In this document: positions 12,314-20,423 of the stretch, piece after piece
Layout of the letters: each line of letters begins with the position of its first letter
How positions within the stretch are numbered: position 1 is the stretch's first letter
From: Lolium rigidum
Lineage: Eukaryota; Streptophyta; Magnoliopsida; Poales; Poaceae
Length of the DNA stretch: 64,000 nt
Direction: 5' to 3'
NCBI RefSeq assembly: GCF_022539505.1
Contig: NC_061509.1
Coordinates: forward strand, 206,236,254 to 206,300,253
The notes under the pieces: model-generated
What the model was told of the DNA's origin: nothing
What the model saw: only the letters and a program-made list of their open reading frames with translations
The model's database searches: none
Program-made: the position numbers and the translations under genes

Positions 12314-12428
12314 AGATAAAACAGTTTAGGGTTTCGTGGGGTCTCAGCCTCCACCTCTTCTCTTTATATTAACATGGCAGGTACAAATACAGCGTACATA
12401 CGTACATATACATAACCGATTCTTAACA
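12314..12428 (-). repeat. Copia array, right (5') LTR
   Basis: 115 bp. It shares atggcagg and acagcgt with the left outer LTR and has one private base (cataaccg). It is followed at 12429-12433 by the right TSD copy ACATC. Confidence 0.92.
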
Positions 12429-12433
12429 ACATC

Positions 12434-12948
12434 TTTGTCAACGCCTTATCACAATTAGTCTAACACCTGAGCCTGATAAGTTTATTTGGAAGCTTAATGA
12501 TTCGGGTATTTTTTCAGTTAAGTCTATGTACCTTGATTGGATGAATGGGCATACTGTTTACCTTCGTAAATATCTATGGAAGTTAAAGATTCCTTTGAAA
12601 ATTAAATTTATGTGGTTCATGAGTAATAAGAAACTTCTGACTAAGGACAATCTACTTAAACGGAAGTGGAAAGGATGTCATAAGTGTTGTTTTTGTGATT
12701 CCATGAAAACTGTTAATCATTTGTTTATTCATTGTTCTTTTGCAAAGATAATATGGCGAATGATGTACCTTACTTATAATATTCCGCCACCGGCTAATGT
12801 TACTAATATGTTTGGTAGATGGCTGAATGGTGTGAGGAAGAATGATAAACAAAAAATTAGAATTGGTGTTTCGGCCATTTGTTGGGCTATTTGGAGGACT
12901 AGAAATGATATTATCTTTAAAAACCAAAGTGGAACTAATTTTTTGTAG
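12434..12948 (+). pseudogene. LINE 1 reverse transcriptase C-terminus (zf-RVT)
   Basis: The frame shows the zf-RVT domain that closes plant LINE reverse transcriptases: a WKL..FSVKSMY segment, then WKLKIPLKIKFMWF, then a Cys/His pattern (CHKCCFCD, then VNHLFIHC), then WAIWRTRND. The stop is at 12946-12948. The catalytic fingers and palm (YADD) are missing because the copy is 5'-truncated, so it has no activity. Codon use is AT-rich and unlike the GC-rich Copia sequence next to it. Confidence 0.88.
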
Positions 12949-13298
12949 GTTATCCGGCGAGCTGCTCAGTCAATTCAACAATGGGTTTTCCTCCTCCCAA
13001 CGGAGCAGCGGGAGGATATGGTTACTGGATGCAACCGGATGCTAGTGGTTGCTTAGGACTTTTATTTCCAGGCTACTGGGTGGCGGCATCTTAATAGAAT
13101 AGCAAATGCATAGCTTTTCTAGGTGCCATATTTTCAGCTGGTTGATTCATGTACCGACCCTAGCTTTTCTTTCATTGTAATCTGTGATGATGAATATCTT
13201 AGAACTTCACAATAAGTTTTAATAAAGCAAGCCGTGTGCATCTATTGATGCAGAGGCTGGGACTATGCTCCTTTATCGAAAAAAATGTCACCTCCTAC

Positions 13299-13412
13299 CG
13301 GTGATCTGTTTGGCCCTGGTTCATCAGGGTCGGTCAAGGAGGATGATGGCCAGCATTGCAACATCTGACCTCCTTCACCTCTTCTCCCCTGGTTACTGGA
13401 TTTGTAAATGAG
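13299..13412 (+). other. Possible host exon interrupted by LINE 1
   Basis: Without LINE 1, the bases before 2881 (ttgcag border) join this block, and one plus-strand frame stays open for about 45 codons to TGA at 13410-13412. A 15-bp direct repeat (aaatgaggtatgtca) occurs at 2872-2886 and again at 13406-13420. No product is recognised. The open frame could be chance, so this is weak. Confidence 0.2.
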
Positions 13413-13420
13413 GTATGTCA

Positions 13421-13925
13421 TGTTGCTTCTCTTTGTGGGTTCATGCAAGGTTGATTACTTATGTTCCTAGAAGTATCTGTATAGAAGAAAGATAGGAAGT
13501 ATATTTGGAATTAAGTATGAATTTGCACCGGGTAAAGGGAGATCTGTAATGCATATTATATCAACCATTTACATCAACTTGCTTTAAGATTCAGAGTTAC
13601 TTCTTAGTTACTGAAGAACTGAATATGCGAGTACAGATTATTCCCAGGTGACTAATTGATGTAGTTAGTCTGCTCCAAGCTATTGCATATGAACTGGTAT
13701 ACTTAATACTAATGAGAGGTTTGATGATTTATAATTATGTTTTATTCATATATTTCTCTTTACCCTTTTATTAGTAAGTGGTACAGCCTGGTTAAAGGAC
13801 ATTGTTTTAACAACTTTTGGCTTCTAGAATTTATTCAGTAAAGATACACCAGATCCAGATAAAAATAGAACTACTAAGTAGCACATCGTACCAGATTCAG
13901 TGGTGGGAGCGGTGTTTTGGAACAT
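13421..13925. other. No gene seen
   Basis: AT-rich sequence between LINE 1 and the MITE-like element. No coding region, RNA gene or repeat could be supported. Confidence 0.4.
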
Positions 13926-14275
13926 GGGTGCATATGCTCCCTATATTTCAAAATGCATCTTACATACATTTTAAATTTTTTTTTTAAAATGAAACTAAAA
14001 GTTCTCACGTATATCTTCACGTGCTATGTGCTCACAAAGTCGTTTCATAAAAAATCGACTTATCATGTGACATGTGTAAAAAAGACAAAATTCAGTGCTA
14101 AAAATAATGTTTTTCACAAGATAAACTTTCTCTTTTTTATATAGACCACACAAAATATTGGTTTTTTCGTGAAACTTTACGAACACGCGTATATTATGGA
14201 GATGTACATGTACAATTTTTTCAAATTTTTCGACATTTCGAAATATGATTTTTTGGTAGAGGGAGCATACGCACC
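13926..14275. mobile_element. MITE-like element, gtgcatatgc-ended
   Basis: The left end gggtgcatatgctccct (13926-13942) is mirrored on the right by agggagcatacgcacc (14260-14275), giving imperfect terminal inverted repeats. The interior is AT-rich and non-coding. It contains a motif (tgtaaaaaagacaaa) also found in the element at 63311-63703, so the two appear to belong to one family. No clear TSD was found here. Confidence 0.65.
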
Positions 14276-15172
14276 TGGGAGCCGAATTGAATTTCCGATC
14301 ATACAATGTGCTATACAATTTAGTACCAAAATGTTTTCTTCGGTTAGTTTCTCTACTTGCTCACTAAGCGTTTCATTTTTATAATGTTATTCATACGTGA
14401 AACAACTTCTTACTGCATCTTGTCTTGGTAAACTATACTCGAACAAGTCAACTAAAATCCGCAGTGTGGTTCTCACCTTTCAGCCGAGAATATCATTTGT
14501 GACATATCCCCATTTTTTGAGAAACATTACTTACCTACTTTTTGTTTACATACGTAAACATTACTATCTGGCTTCCTTGCACACGATAAAGTAGGTAAAT
14601 GAATATTCATAACCATCTTAGCAGACAGAAGGGTGTGCAAGAATTCGGCAGCATTAGGCTGTGTGCATCTATGAACTTTAAACAGCCAATACCATCTTTG
14701 ATTAATGTATAACGTTACTACGGGTCTCTCAGATGCATCCTTTTGGTCTTAGAATATGGCCTAGATCAGCTATGAAACCTCAGCTTTCACTGTATGCCGA
14801 GACCTTATTGCTAGAATTTTTTTGAGTACTCTAAACAGATTGGAGAAAACGAGGATCTCACACAACTTGCATTACAATGCTACAAGTGTTTCAAAATTTA
14901 CAGCAAGATTTGATTTTAGTCTCCTTTTCCTTCTATCTGCTTGGTACTATGGTAGTACTAACATGAAAATTTATGATTACTTCACTGCATTGAATCGTGT
15001 GTTGCTCTCAGACTAATTATGAGAGTAGAGATAACTCTGATGATTCTCTTGCACGAATAAAATATATTCTTATACCTGGATTTTTACTGTCCGTCTTATG
15101 TTTTTCAAGAACTTATACAATGGCTAGCAGCGCACTGCCTGATCCGGTGCGCTAGATCCTACTTATTAAAAA
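14276..15172. other. No gene seen
   Basis: AT-rich sequence without a supported gene. Close to its right edge, agcgcac (15129-15135) and gtgcgct (15147-15153) form a 7-bp hairpin arm pair, possibly part of the adjoining element end. Confidence 0.35.
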
Positions 15173-15200
15173 CTAGATTCAGATGTGCGCCTTGGCGCAC
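15173..15200 (-). mobile_element. Helitron-like 3' end on the minus strand
   Basis: Read on the minus strand, a perfect 7-bp hairpin (gtgcgcc and ggcgcac, 2-base loop, 15185-15200) is followed after eight bases by CTAG (15173-15176) and then T. This is the layout of a Helitron 3' terminus. The body would lie to the right, where a gene fragment (17218-17429) is found, but no convincing 5' start was identified. Confidence 0.55.
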
Positions 15201-15460
15201 GATCCCGTAAGACTCATGTATAGATATGAAAATGATACTAATCTTTTAAGGATTTACAAAAGTAGCAAATCATAGTAAATTACAAACATTTATATACACT
15301 TAGGAAAATATAGTATAGCAACTTATAGTTATTGATCCTGCTGAGAGCCTAAGAGCAAATAAAGCAAGGATGTGACGCCAAAATCAGTGTCGACATACAC
15401 AGTGTGTTATCGCATCATGGTATTTAAAAGTGACAACACAAAGGCAATGTAATCTAATTA

Positions 15461-15627
15461 GATAAATTAACCAATAGTCAATATGATGATAGAACAAAGA
15501 AAATGTAAATCTAATTAGGGCTTGCATCACTTAGAGTGAACACCATCGCAAATAAAAAGATAAATTAACAAAATAAAGGAAACGAAAAAGATAAATTAAC
15601 CAATAGTCAATATGATGATAGAACAAA
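15461..15627. repeat. 38-bp direct repeat pair
   Basis: The 38 bases at 15461-15498 (gataaattaaccaatagtca and on) recur exactly at 15590-15627, 129 bp apart. The sequence between is AT-rich. This may be a local duplication inside the Helitron-like body. Confidence 0.85.
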
Positions 15628-15914
15628 ACCATCCCCTAGCAAGCTTTTTCTTGTACTCGTGGTCTTGTTCACGCAACAAGCACTTAGGGCTTCTCCAACG
15701 GGACGACGCATTTCGGACGCCTAAAATATTCACGTGCATTCGTTTGCAACGGTCTAAATGATCGAAATCGACCACACGCCCGTTTACGTCGGGCTGCCGC
15801 TAGGGGCACGACGCAGTTTTTTGATTTTGACTTTTTTCAACATAAAACATAATTTAAATAGTGAATAAAGGAAAATAAAAAATATAAACTAAAAGGCGCA
15901 TGTAATGCATGCGC

Positions 15915-16523
15915 CTACTCCTCCTCGTCGTCGTCGAGCGCAACGAACCCCGGTATCTGCCACAGCCAGTTGGCTACCGGTGGAACATACGCCGGTGCCG
16001 CCAGCGGTGGAGGTGGAGCAGCCCACGGGTTGAACGCATGTGCCACCGGCTGTGGATGTGGAGGTGGAGCAGCCCACGGATTGAACGCCGGTGGTGGAGG
16101 TGGATCAGCCCATGGGCTGAACGACGGAGGTGGAGGTGGCGGTTGCGGGGCTGAGTTATGCAACGCCCGTTGTAGGGCATCTTCCTCCGTGAGGTCCGGC
16201 GACATGATGTTGGTGGCGTGCCGGGGCAGCGGCGGCTGCACCGGTTGGTCCACCTGCGACACGAGGAGACCAAGCTTACCGATCTCCTCGTCGGTTATCG
16301 TCAGCGGGAGGTCGAACTGGTGGCCCTCCGCCTTGGCCGCGTGCCATTCGTGGAAGATGCATGCGAAAGGTCATCTGACTCGTCCTTGGCTTCCTCGTTG
16401 TGGTAGGCCAGCGCGTCGTAGTCGTCGTCCTGTGGAGGCGGCTGCAGTGTTCGACGACGAGGCGGCGATGGCCTTTTTGGTGCCGCTGTCGGACGCCTTG
16501 TAGTCGTGCTTCTTCTTCCCCAT
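15915..16523 (-). pseudogene. Degenerate proline-rich reading frame, probably transposon-derived
   Basis: On the minus strand a start at 16523 gives a lysine-rich beginning (MGKKKHDYKA). Parts in other frames then follow: an acidic segment (DDDYDALAYHNEEAKDE), a segment with FHEWHAAKAEGHQFDLPL, and finally a frame with proline-rich repeats FNPWAAPPPP and SPWADPPPPP ending EEE at 15915. At least two frameshifts separate these parts. The flanks are rich in gacgca/tgcgtc-type sequence at about 15700 and 16920, which suggests the ends of a DNA transposon. No domain was recognised. The reading as a decayed transposon-borne gene is inference. Confidence 0.45.
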
Positions 16524-16931
16524 GGTGGTGCGGCTGCGCGCGGTGGTAGGGTGGGAGCGGAGGTGTCGGTAGTGTGGGCGATGGCAGGGACGATGTCGTT
16601 CGACTTTTAAAGGCTAGGCGCGCACGGGACACGATGCCATTGATGGCGGCGTAGAAGTCTAGCCGCCGCAAGCCAGTGCACGTGCAGAAGAGGAAGCCGC
16701 GACATTGATGACGAAGGCTGTGATGCAGACGCGGAAGTGATGACCCAAATCGGTGGCCGTGAAAGCGATGCGCTCGGCATAGCCCTATGGCTCGCTACCA
16801 GGTGGGCCCGTTAGAAAAACGAGCGGTTATTTGGCGCGTTCGCGTAACATCCGCCGTGATACATCTGAAACGTAAATATACGCCGCGTTTGCGTCTCCGC
16901 GAACGACCCGATCATTATGCGTCGTGCCACC

Positions 16932-17177
16932 TGGTTCGTGTTTCATTTTAGGATCACGGCGGAGGCAAAACAGATTCATCCATTATCGAGAACGACAAAC
17001 ACGGCCGCGTACAGTAGGTAATCTCGTGCCTAGCCTAGGTGTCTACACATCGAAGGAAATGACACGAACCTGACCCAACACATTGTTCTTCACGCCAGAA
17101 ATACCTAACACCACAACCCTCGGTCCCCAAGCTCGTTCACCTCCTTGATCGATTGGTTCGTGTTTCATTTTAGGATC
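16932..17177. repeat. 24-bp direct repeat flanking the ARM fragment leader
   Basis: Twenty-four bases beginning tggttcgtgtttcatttta occur at 16932-16955 and again at 17154-17177, with similar sequence just after (cggcgga, cggcagga). They flank a 198-bp spacer directly upstream of the ARM-repeat exon fragment. Confidence 0.85.
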
Positions 17178-17217
17178 CGCGGCAGGAAGCGATGGGGCGA
17201 CGAGGAGGAGGGCGGTG

Positions 17218-17429
17218 ATGCGGCTGAACTTCGGGGGGTCGTGGGACGACAAGGAGGAGGCGGCGGCGGAGATCGGGAGGCTGGCGTGCTCCAAGAGCGG
17301 ACGAAGCAGGTGCTCCTGGAGATCGGTGTTTGACGCTCTGTCCATGCTTGTGAACGCGCGGGGGAGGGTGGAGGAGGCGCGGACGGCCGTGGTCGGGGCG
17401 CTGCTCGAGCTCGCCAGAGGAATGCACAG
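17218..17429 (+). pseudogene. ARM-repeat protein exon-1 fragment
   Basis: From ATG at 17218 the frame reads GSWDDKEEAAAEIGRLA. After a frame slip (TKQVLLEIGV in the neighbouring frame) it continues DALSMLV and RTAVVGALLELARGMHR. This matches the style of N-terminal ARM repeats in plant U-box/ARM proteins. It stops at a splice-donor-like border (cacag then gtcagt) at 17429/17430, and no following exon is found. Two compensating frame slips make it non-functional. A first exon plus donor without the rest is typical of gene pieces captured by Helitrons or other transposons, but the capture is inferred. Confidence 0.55.
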
Positions 17430-17957
17430 GTCAGTGACTGATTCCTACCTTAGCTTAATTAATTGATGCTGCTGCTGTGAGTGAACTCTCGATGTAGTGA
17501 TCAAATGTGCGTACGCACTTAGCTATGTTCGCTGCGCACGGAAGTGATGCGGTCCAGCTTGCTTCCTTCATCCAAGTGAAATTCAAGCTGACCGGAATAC
17601 TGAAACTGGTAAAACGAGCCTGTAAAAAGATCCCTTCACCATGGCATGCAAAAGTATTTTCTGAAGAATTCCTGAAATTTTATGTTCATTTCAGAAGGCA
17701 CTTCTAGAAAAGAAAGATTCCAGAAGAATTTCTAAATATGCACAATGTATTTTCACTTTTGGCTATTGTTTTTATATCCTCTTGGGTTCGTTAAACTTGT
17801 ACGAAATGTCTCCTACTACACTGCAACACGATTCTAGTATCTTGGTTGGTGTTAGGCAGGCTGGCCACATCGTTAGTACATTATTCAGTTATCGTGTTAC
17901 ATTGGTGTACCTATTGAGCACTGAAACAAATGCGCAATTTGAAAGAAAGCTAAATAT
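17430..17957. other. No gene seen
   Basis: Sequence between the ARM fragment and LINE 2. No coding exon or element end could be supported. The last eight bases (CTAAATAT, 17950-17957) are the left TSD of LINE 2. Confidence 0.4.
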
Positions 17958-19962
17958 GGGGTGGTCCATCGCCTGAGCCAACTGGTCACGGGTGGCCAAA
18001 CTGCGATCTCAATCAACGGGGAAATTGGTCCCTTCTTCAGAAACAAGAGGGGAGTGCGTCAAGGGGACCCTCTCTCGCCTCTCCTGTTCAATTTCATGGC
18101 TGAGGCTCTTTCTTTGATCCTCACCAGAGCTTGTGCTGCGGGCCACCTGGCTGGGGTCATCCCGCATCTTATCCCGGGGGGGATTTCTCACTTACAATAT
18201 GCCGACGACACTTTGATCATGATCCAAGACAATGACGAGCAAATAGCAAATCTCAAGTTTCTCCTCATGTGCTTCGAAGACATGTCTGGCCTGAAAATTA
18301 ATTATCACAAGTCTGAAGTCATCGTGCTGGGTGCGAACAACGCTAGAAAACAGAGGGTGGCCGACGCCCTGAACTGCAAGTTAGGCTCTTCCCAGTTCAC
18401 CTACCTCGGCCTGCCAATTTCTGATCGCAAACTCACCAGAGAACAGTGGATGTTCCTGGTTCAAAAGCTCGCTGGTAGGGTGGAACCCTGGTGGGGCAAG
18501 TTCATGTCGTCAGGGGGACGACTTATTCTTTCAAACTCCTGCCTGGCCAGCCTTCCCATGTTTGCTATGGGAATGTTCCTGCTTCAGGATTGCATCCACG
18601 CTAAATTCGACACCCATAGAGCCAGATTCTATTGGGAGGGCGCGGGGCCCAAAAGAAAATATCACTTGGTCAATTGGCCGGCTGTCTGTCGACCAAAAGC
18701 CTGTGGAGGCTTAGGGATTATCAATTCTAAGAAGATGAACATCGCTTTAATGCTAAAGTGGGTGTGGAAACTGTTTCAGCAAGACAACCCCATCTGGGCC
18801 CAGATCTTGCGAGCAAAATACACCTCTGTTGACAATATCTTTGCGGGCTCGGGCCAAGGCGGCTCGCAGTTCTGGCGTAGCGTTCACAAGATCAAACACT
18901 TCTTTAAGCTCGGAGCGTCATACAAGGTCAGGGATTGCCAGAGAACCCTCTTCTGGTTGGATACTTGGCACGGAGAGAGAGCCCTCAAAGATCAATTCCC
19001 TAGGCTGTTCGGTTTCGCCTTGAACCCAGGCTGCTCTGTGTCTCAGGTCTGCGGTGGTTCCACCCAAATGGGATTTCGGAGAGCTCTGGATGTGGAAGCC
19101 CTGCTGGAATGGCACCAACTCCGTGATATCATTGAGAATGCTGTGCTCTCCGAGGGGCAGGACATGATAAGCTGGAATCTGGAGCAATCTGGGCTGTACT
19201 CGGTGAACTCGATGTACAGGAAGCTCTCGGCAGGAGCCTCCATTGCCCATTTCAAGGCTGTTTGGGCGGCGAAAATCCCGCTCAAAGTTAGGATTTTTTT
19301 CCTGGCAACTTATTCTGGACAGACTCCCTTCTAGTCACAACATTGCGGCGAGGCACGGGCCAGGGAACGGCCGTTGCTCTCTCTGTGGCGTCGAGGAAGA
19401 TGCATCCCACATCTTCTTTACCTGCTCCCCTGCCAAGTTCGCTTGGAGTGTCTTTCGCCAGCTACTTGGGTGTAGTTGGTGCCCGGCAAACTTTTTCCAG
19501 CTCTACGCCATTGTGTCTAGTCTTTCGGGTAGCTTTAGACGCGTGGTTTGGACGCTGTTCCTGGCCCAGTCCTGGGCCTTATGGCACTTTAGAAATAAGT
19601 TAACCATTGAATCCAAGCTAATGAAACACCCAGCTAACATTATTTTCAAATCTATGCTTTTCCTGCCAAACTTCCGGACAGACCGGGGCTCAGGACGGTG
19701 GCCACCCAGCTCAGACTTCTACACGCCGCCCACGCACCAAATGCGCAGTCAGGAAGGACTGATGAGGCGTCTCAAGGAGCTCCTCCAGGGGGAAGGGCTT
19801 CGCCACCTGCGGTCTAGTTTCCATGTTGGCTAAGCTGTATGCCGCAGCATGTTTCCTTTTGGCGAAGCTGTATGCCGCAGCATGTAATAACTCGTTGTTA
19901 TCGAACCTGAGGGCTTTATTAATTTAAAGTCGGGCACGCAGTGCCTTTTATCTAAAAAAAAA
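17958..19962 (+). mobile_element. LINE 2: 5'-truncated non-LTR element, 2.0 kb
   Basis: It is flanked by CTAAATAT at 17950-17957 and 19963-19970, with a run of nine A at the 3' end (19954-19962). It begins inside the reverse transcriptase and ends in a 3' UTR with a 21-bp direct repeat (aagctgtatgccgcagcatg, at 19832 and 19865). The TSD, A tail and 5' truncation are all typical of a dead-on-arrival LINE copy. Codon use is GC-rich, unlike LINE 1 and LINE 3, so it is a different family. Confidence 0.93.
17961..19833 (+). pseudogene. LINE 2 reverse transcriptase, C-terminal two thirds
   Basis: The frame starts within the reverse transcriptase. It contains KRGVRQGDPLSPLLFN (finger/palm motif), the catalytic LQYADDTL at about residue 78, TYLGLPI, SGGRLILSNSCLASLP, then the WxxP and zf-RVT part with a Cys/His cluster (CSLCGVEEDASHIFFTC) and ALWHFRNK. 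A run of seven T at 19294-19300, one too many, shifts the frame, and the zf-RVT continues in the next frame to a stop at 19833. The endonuclease and the N-terminal part are absent through 5' truncation. YADD is intact, but the copy cannot act alone. Confidence 0.92.
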
Positions 19963-19970
19963 CTAAATAT

Positions 19971-20344
19971 ACTGAATGTATACTATTAATCTGAGGGCAC
20001 ACCTGTAGCACTCTACAATACTCAGAAGTACAAGAACAGGTTATCGGCCACCAACATAAGACCCTTTTGAGACCCTTTTGGGTGTTTAAGTACATCGCAT
20101 ATAGCACATGCCAAGAGATTGGACTCTAAACCAAATGAATAAATCAGATATATGTATATCCAAGAAAATTCAAATTTGCTACCAAATGTATAACCCGTAT
20201 ACTGGATGAATTACATTACAAATCGCACAAATGTAGTCAAATGCAAGCGATGACCAGGTAATACATCTTCCAAAATCAGGAACTACATAATAAAGTGATA
20301 AAGCAAAAAAGAGCAAGTAATGGATCGGACATTCAATTTTCAAC
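19971..20344. other. No gene seen
   Basis: AT-rich sequence between LINE 2 and the terminal exon of the putative minus-strand gene. It could hold that gene's 3' UTR. Nothing else could be supported. Confidence 0.35.
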
Positions 20345-20423
20345 CTAAGAATGGGTGCCATCAAACTTCTTCATGTTTCTCTCCAATTTAATTACACCAC
20401 TCATCACATGAAGCATTTTATCT
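20345..20423 (-). CDS. Candidate terminal exon of the putative gene
   Basis: An acceptor-like border (tttcttcag) is followed on the minus strand by an open block ending KKFDGTHS and TAG at 20345-20347. It encodes about 25 basic and hydrophobic residues (DKMLHVMSGVIKLERN). It needs an incoming phase of 2, which the next upstream candidate exon does not supply. Confidence 0.3.

Larger units (their letters stand above)
2920..12428 (-). mobile_element. Tandem Copia array: LTR-internal-LTR-internal-LTR
   Basis: Three 115-bp LTRs (2920-3034, 7616-7730, 12314-12428) bracket two near-identical internal regions of about 4.58 kb each (3035-7615 and 7731-12313). A single 5-bp TSD, ACATC, lies outside the whole unit at 2915-2919 and 12429-12433, and none flanks the middle LTR. 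The array was therefore either inserted as one unit or, more simply, grew after one insertion by unequal recombination between LTRs. The short LTR, the initiator-Met primer site and the protein types point to an Ale/Retrofit-like Copia; the lineage name is inference. Both internal copies carry frameshifts or nonsense changes and should be inactive. Confidence 0.93.
2895..13284 (+). mobile_element. LINE 1: 5'-truncated non-LTR element split by the Copia array
   Basis: Only about 876 bp of the LINE remain: 2895-2919 on the left and 12434-13284 on the right. The Copia array lies between them. The right part encodes the C-terminal zinc-knuckle region of a plant LINE reverse transcriptase. It ends in the usual tail (gtgcatctattgatgcagag, then a short A run). 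With one copy of the Copia TSD removed, the LINE reading frame runs on from the first bases at 2895 without a stop. The element is therefore heavily 5'-truncated, was inserted first, and was split later by the Copia. It is flanked by a 14-bp TSD. Confidence 0.9.

Noticed and set aside
11224..12372. Long plus-strand reading frame of 382 codons opposite the Copia copy 2 gag
   Set aside because: It mirrors the GC-rich gag codons on the other strand, has no domain, is broken in copy 1 and is explained by codon bias.
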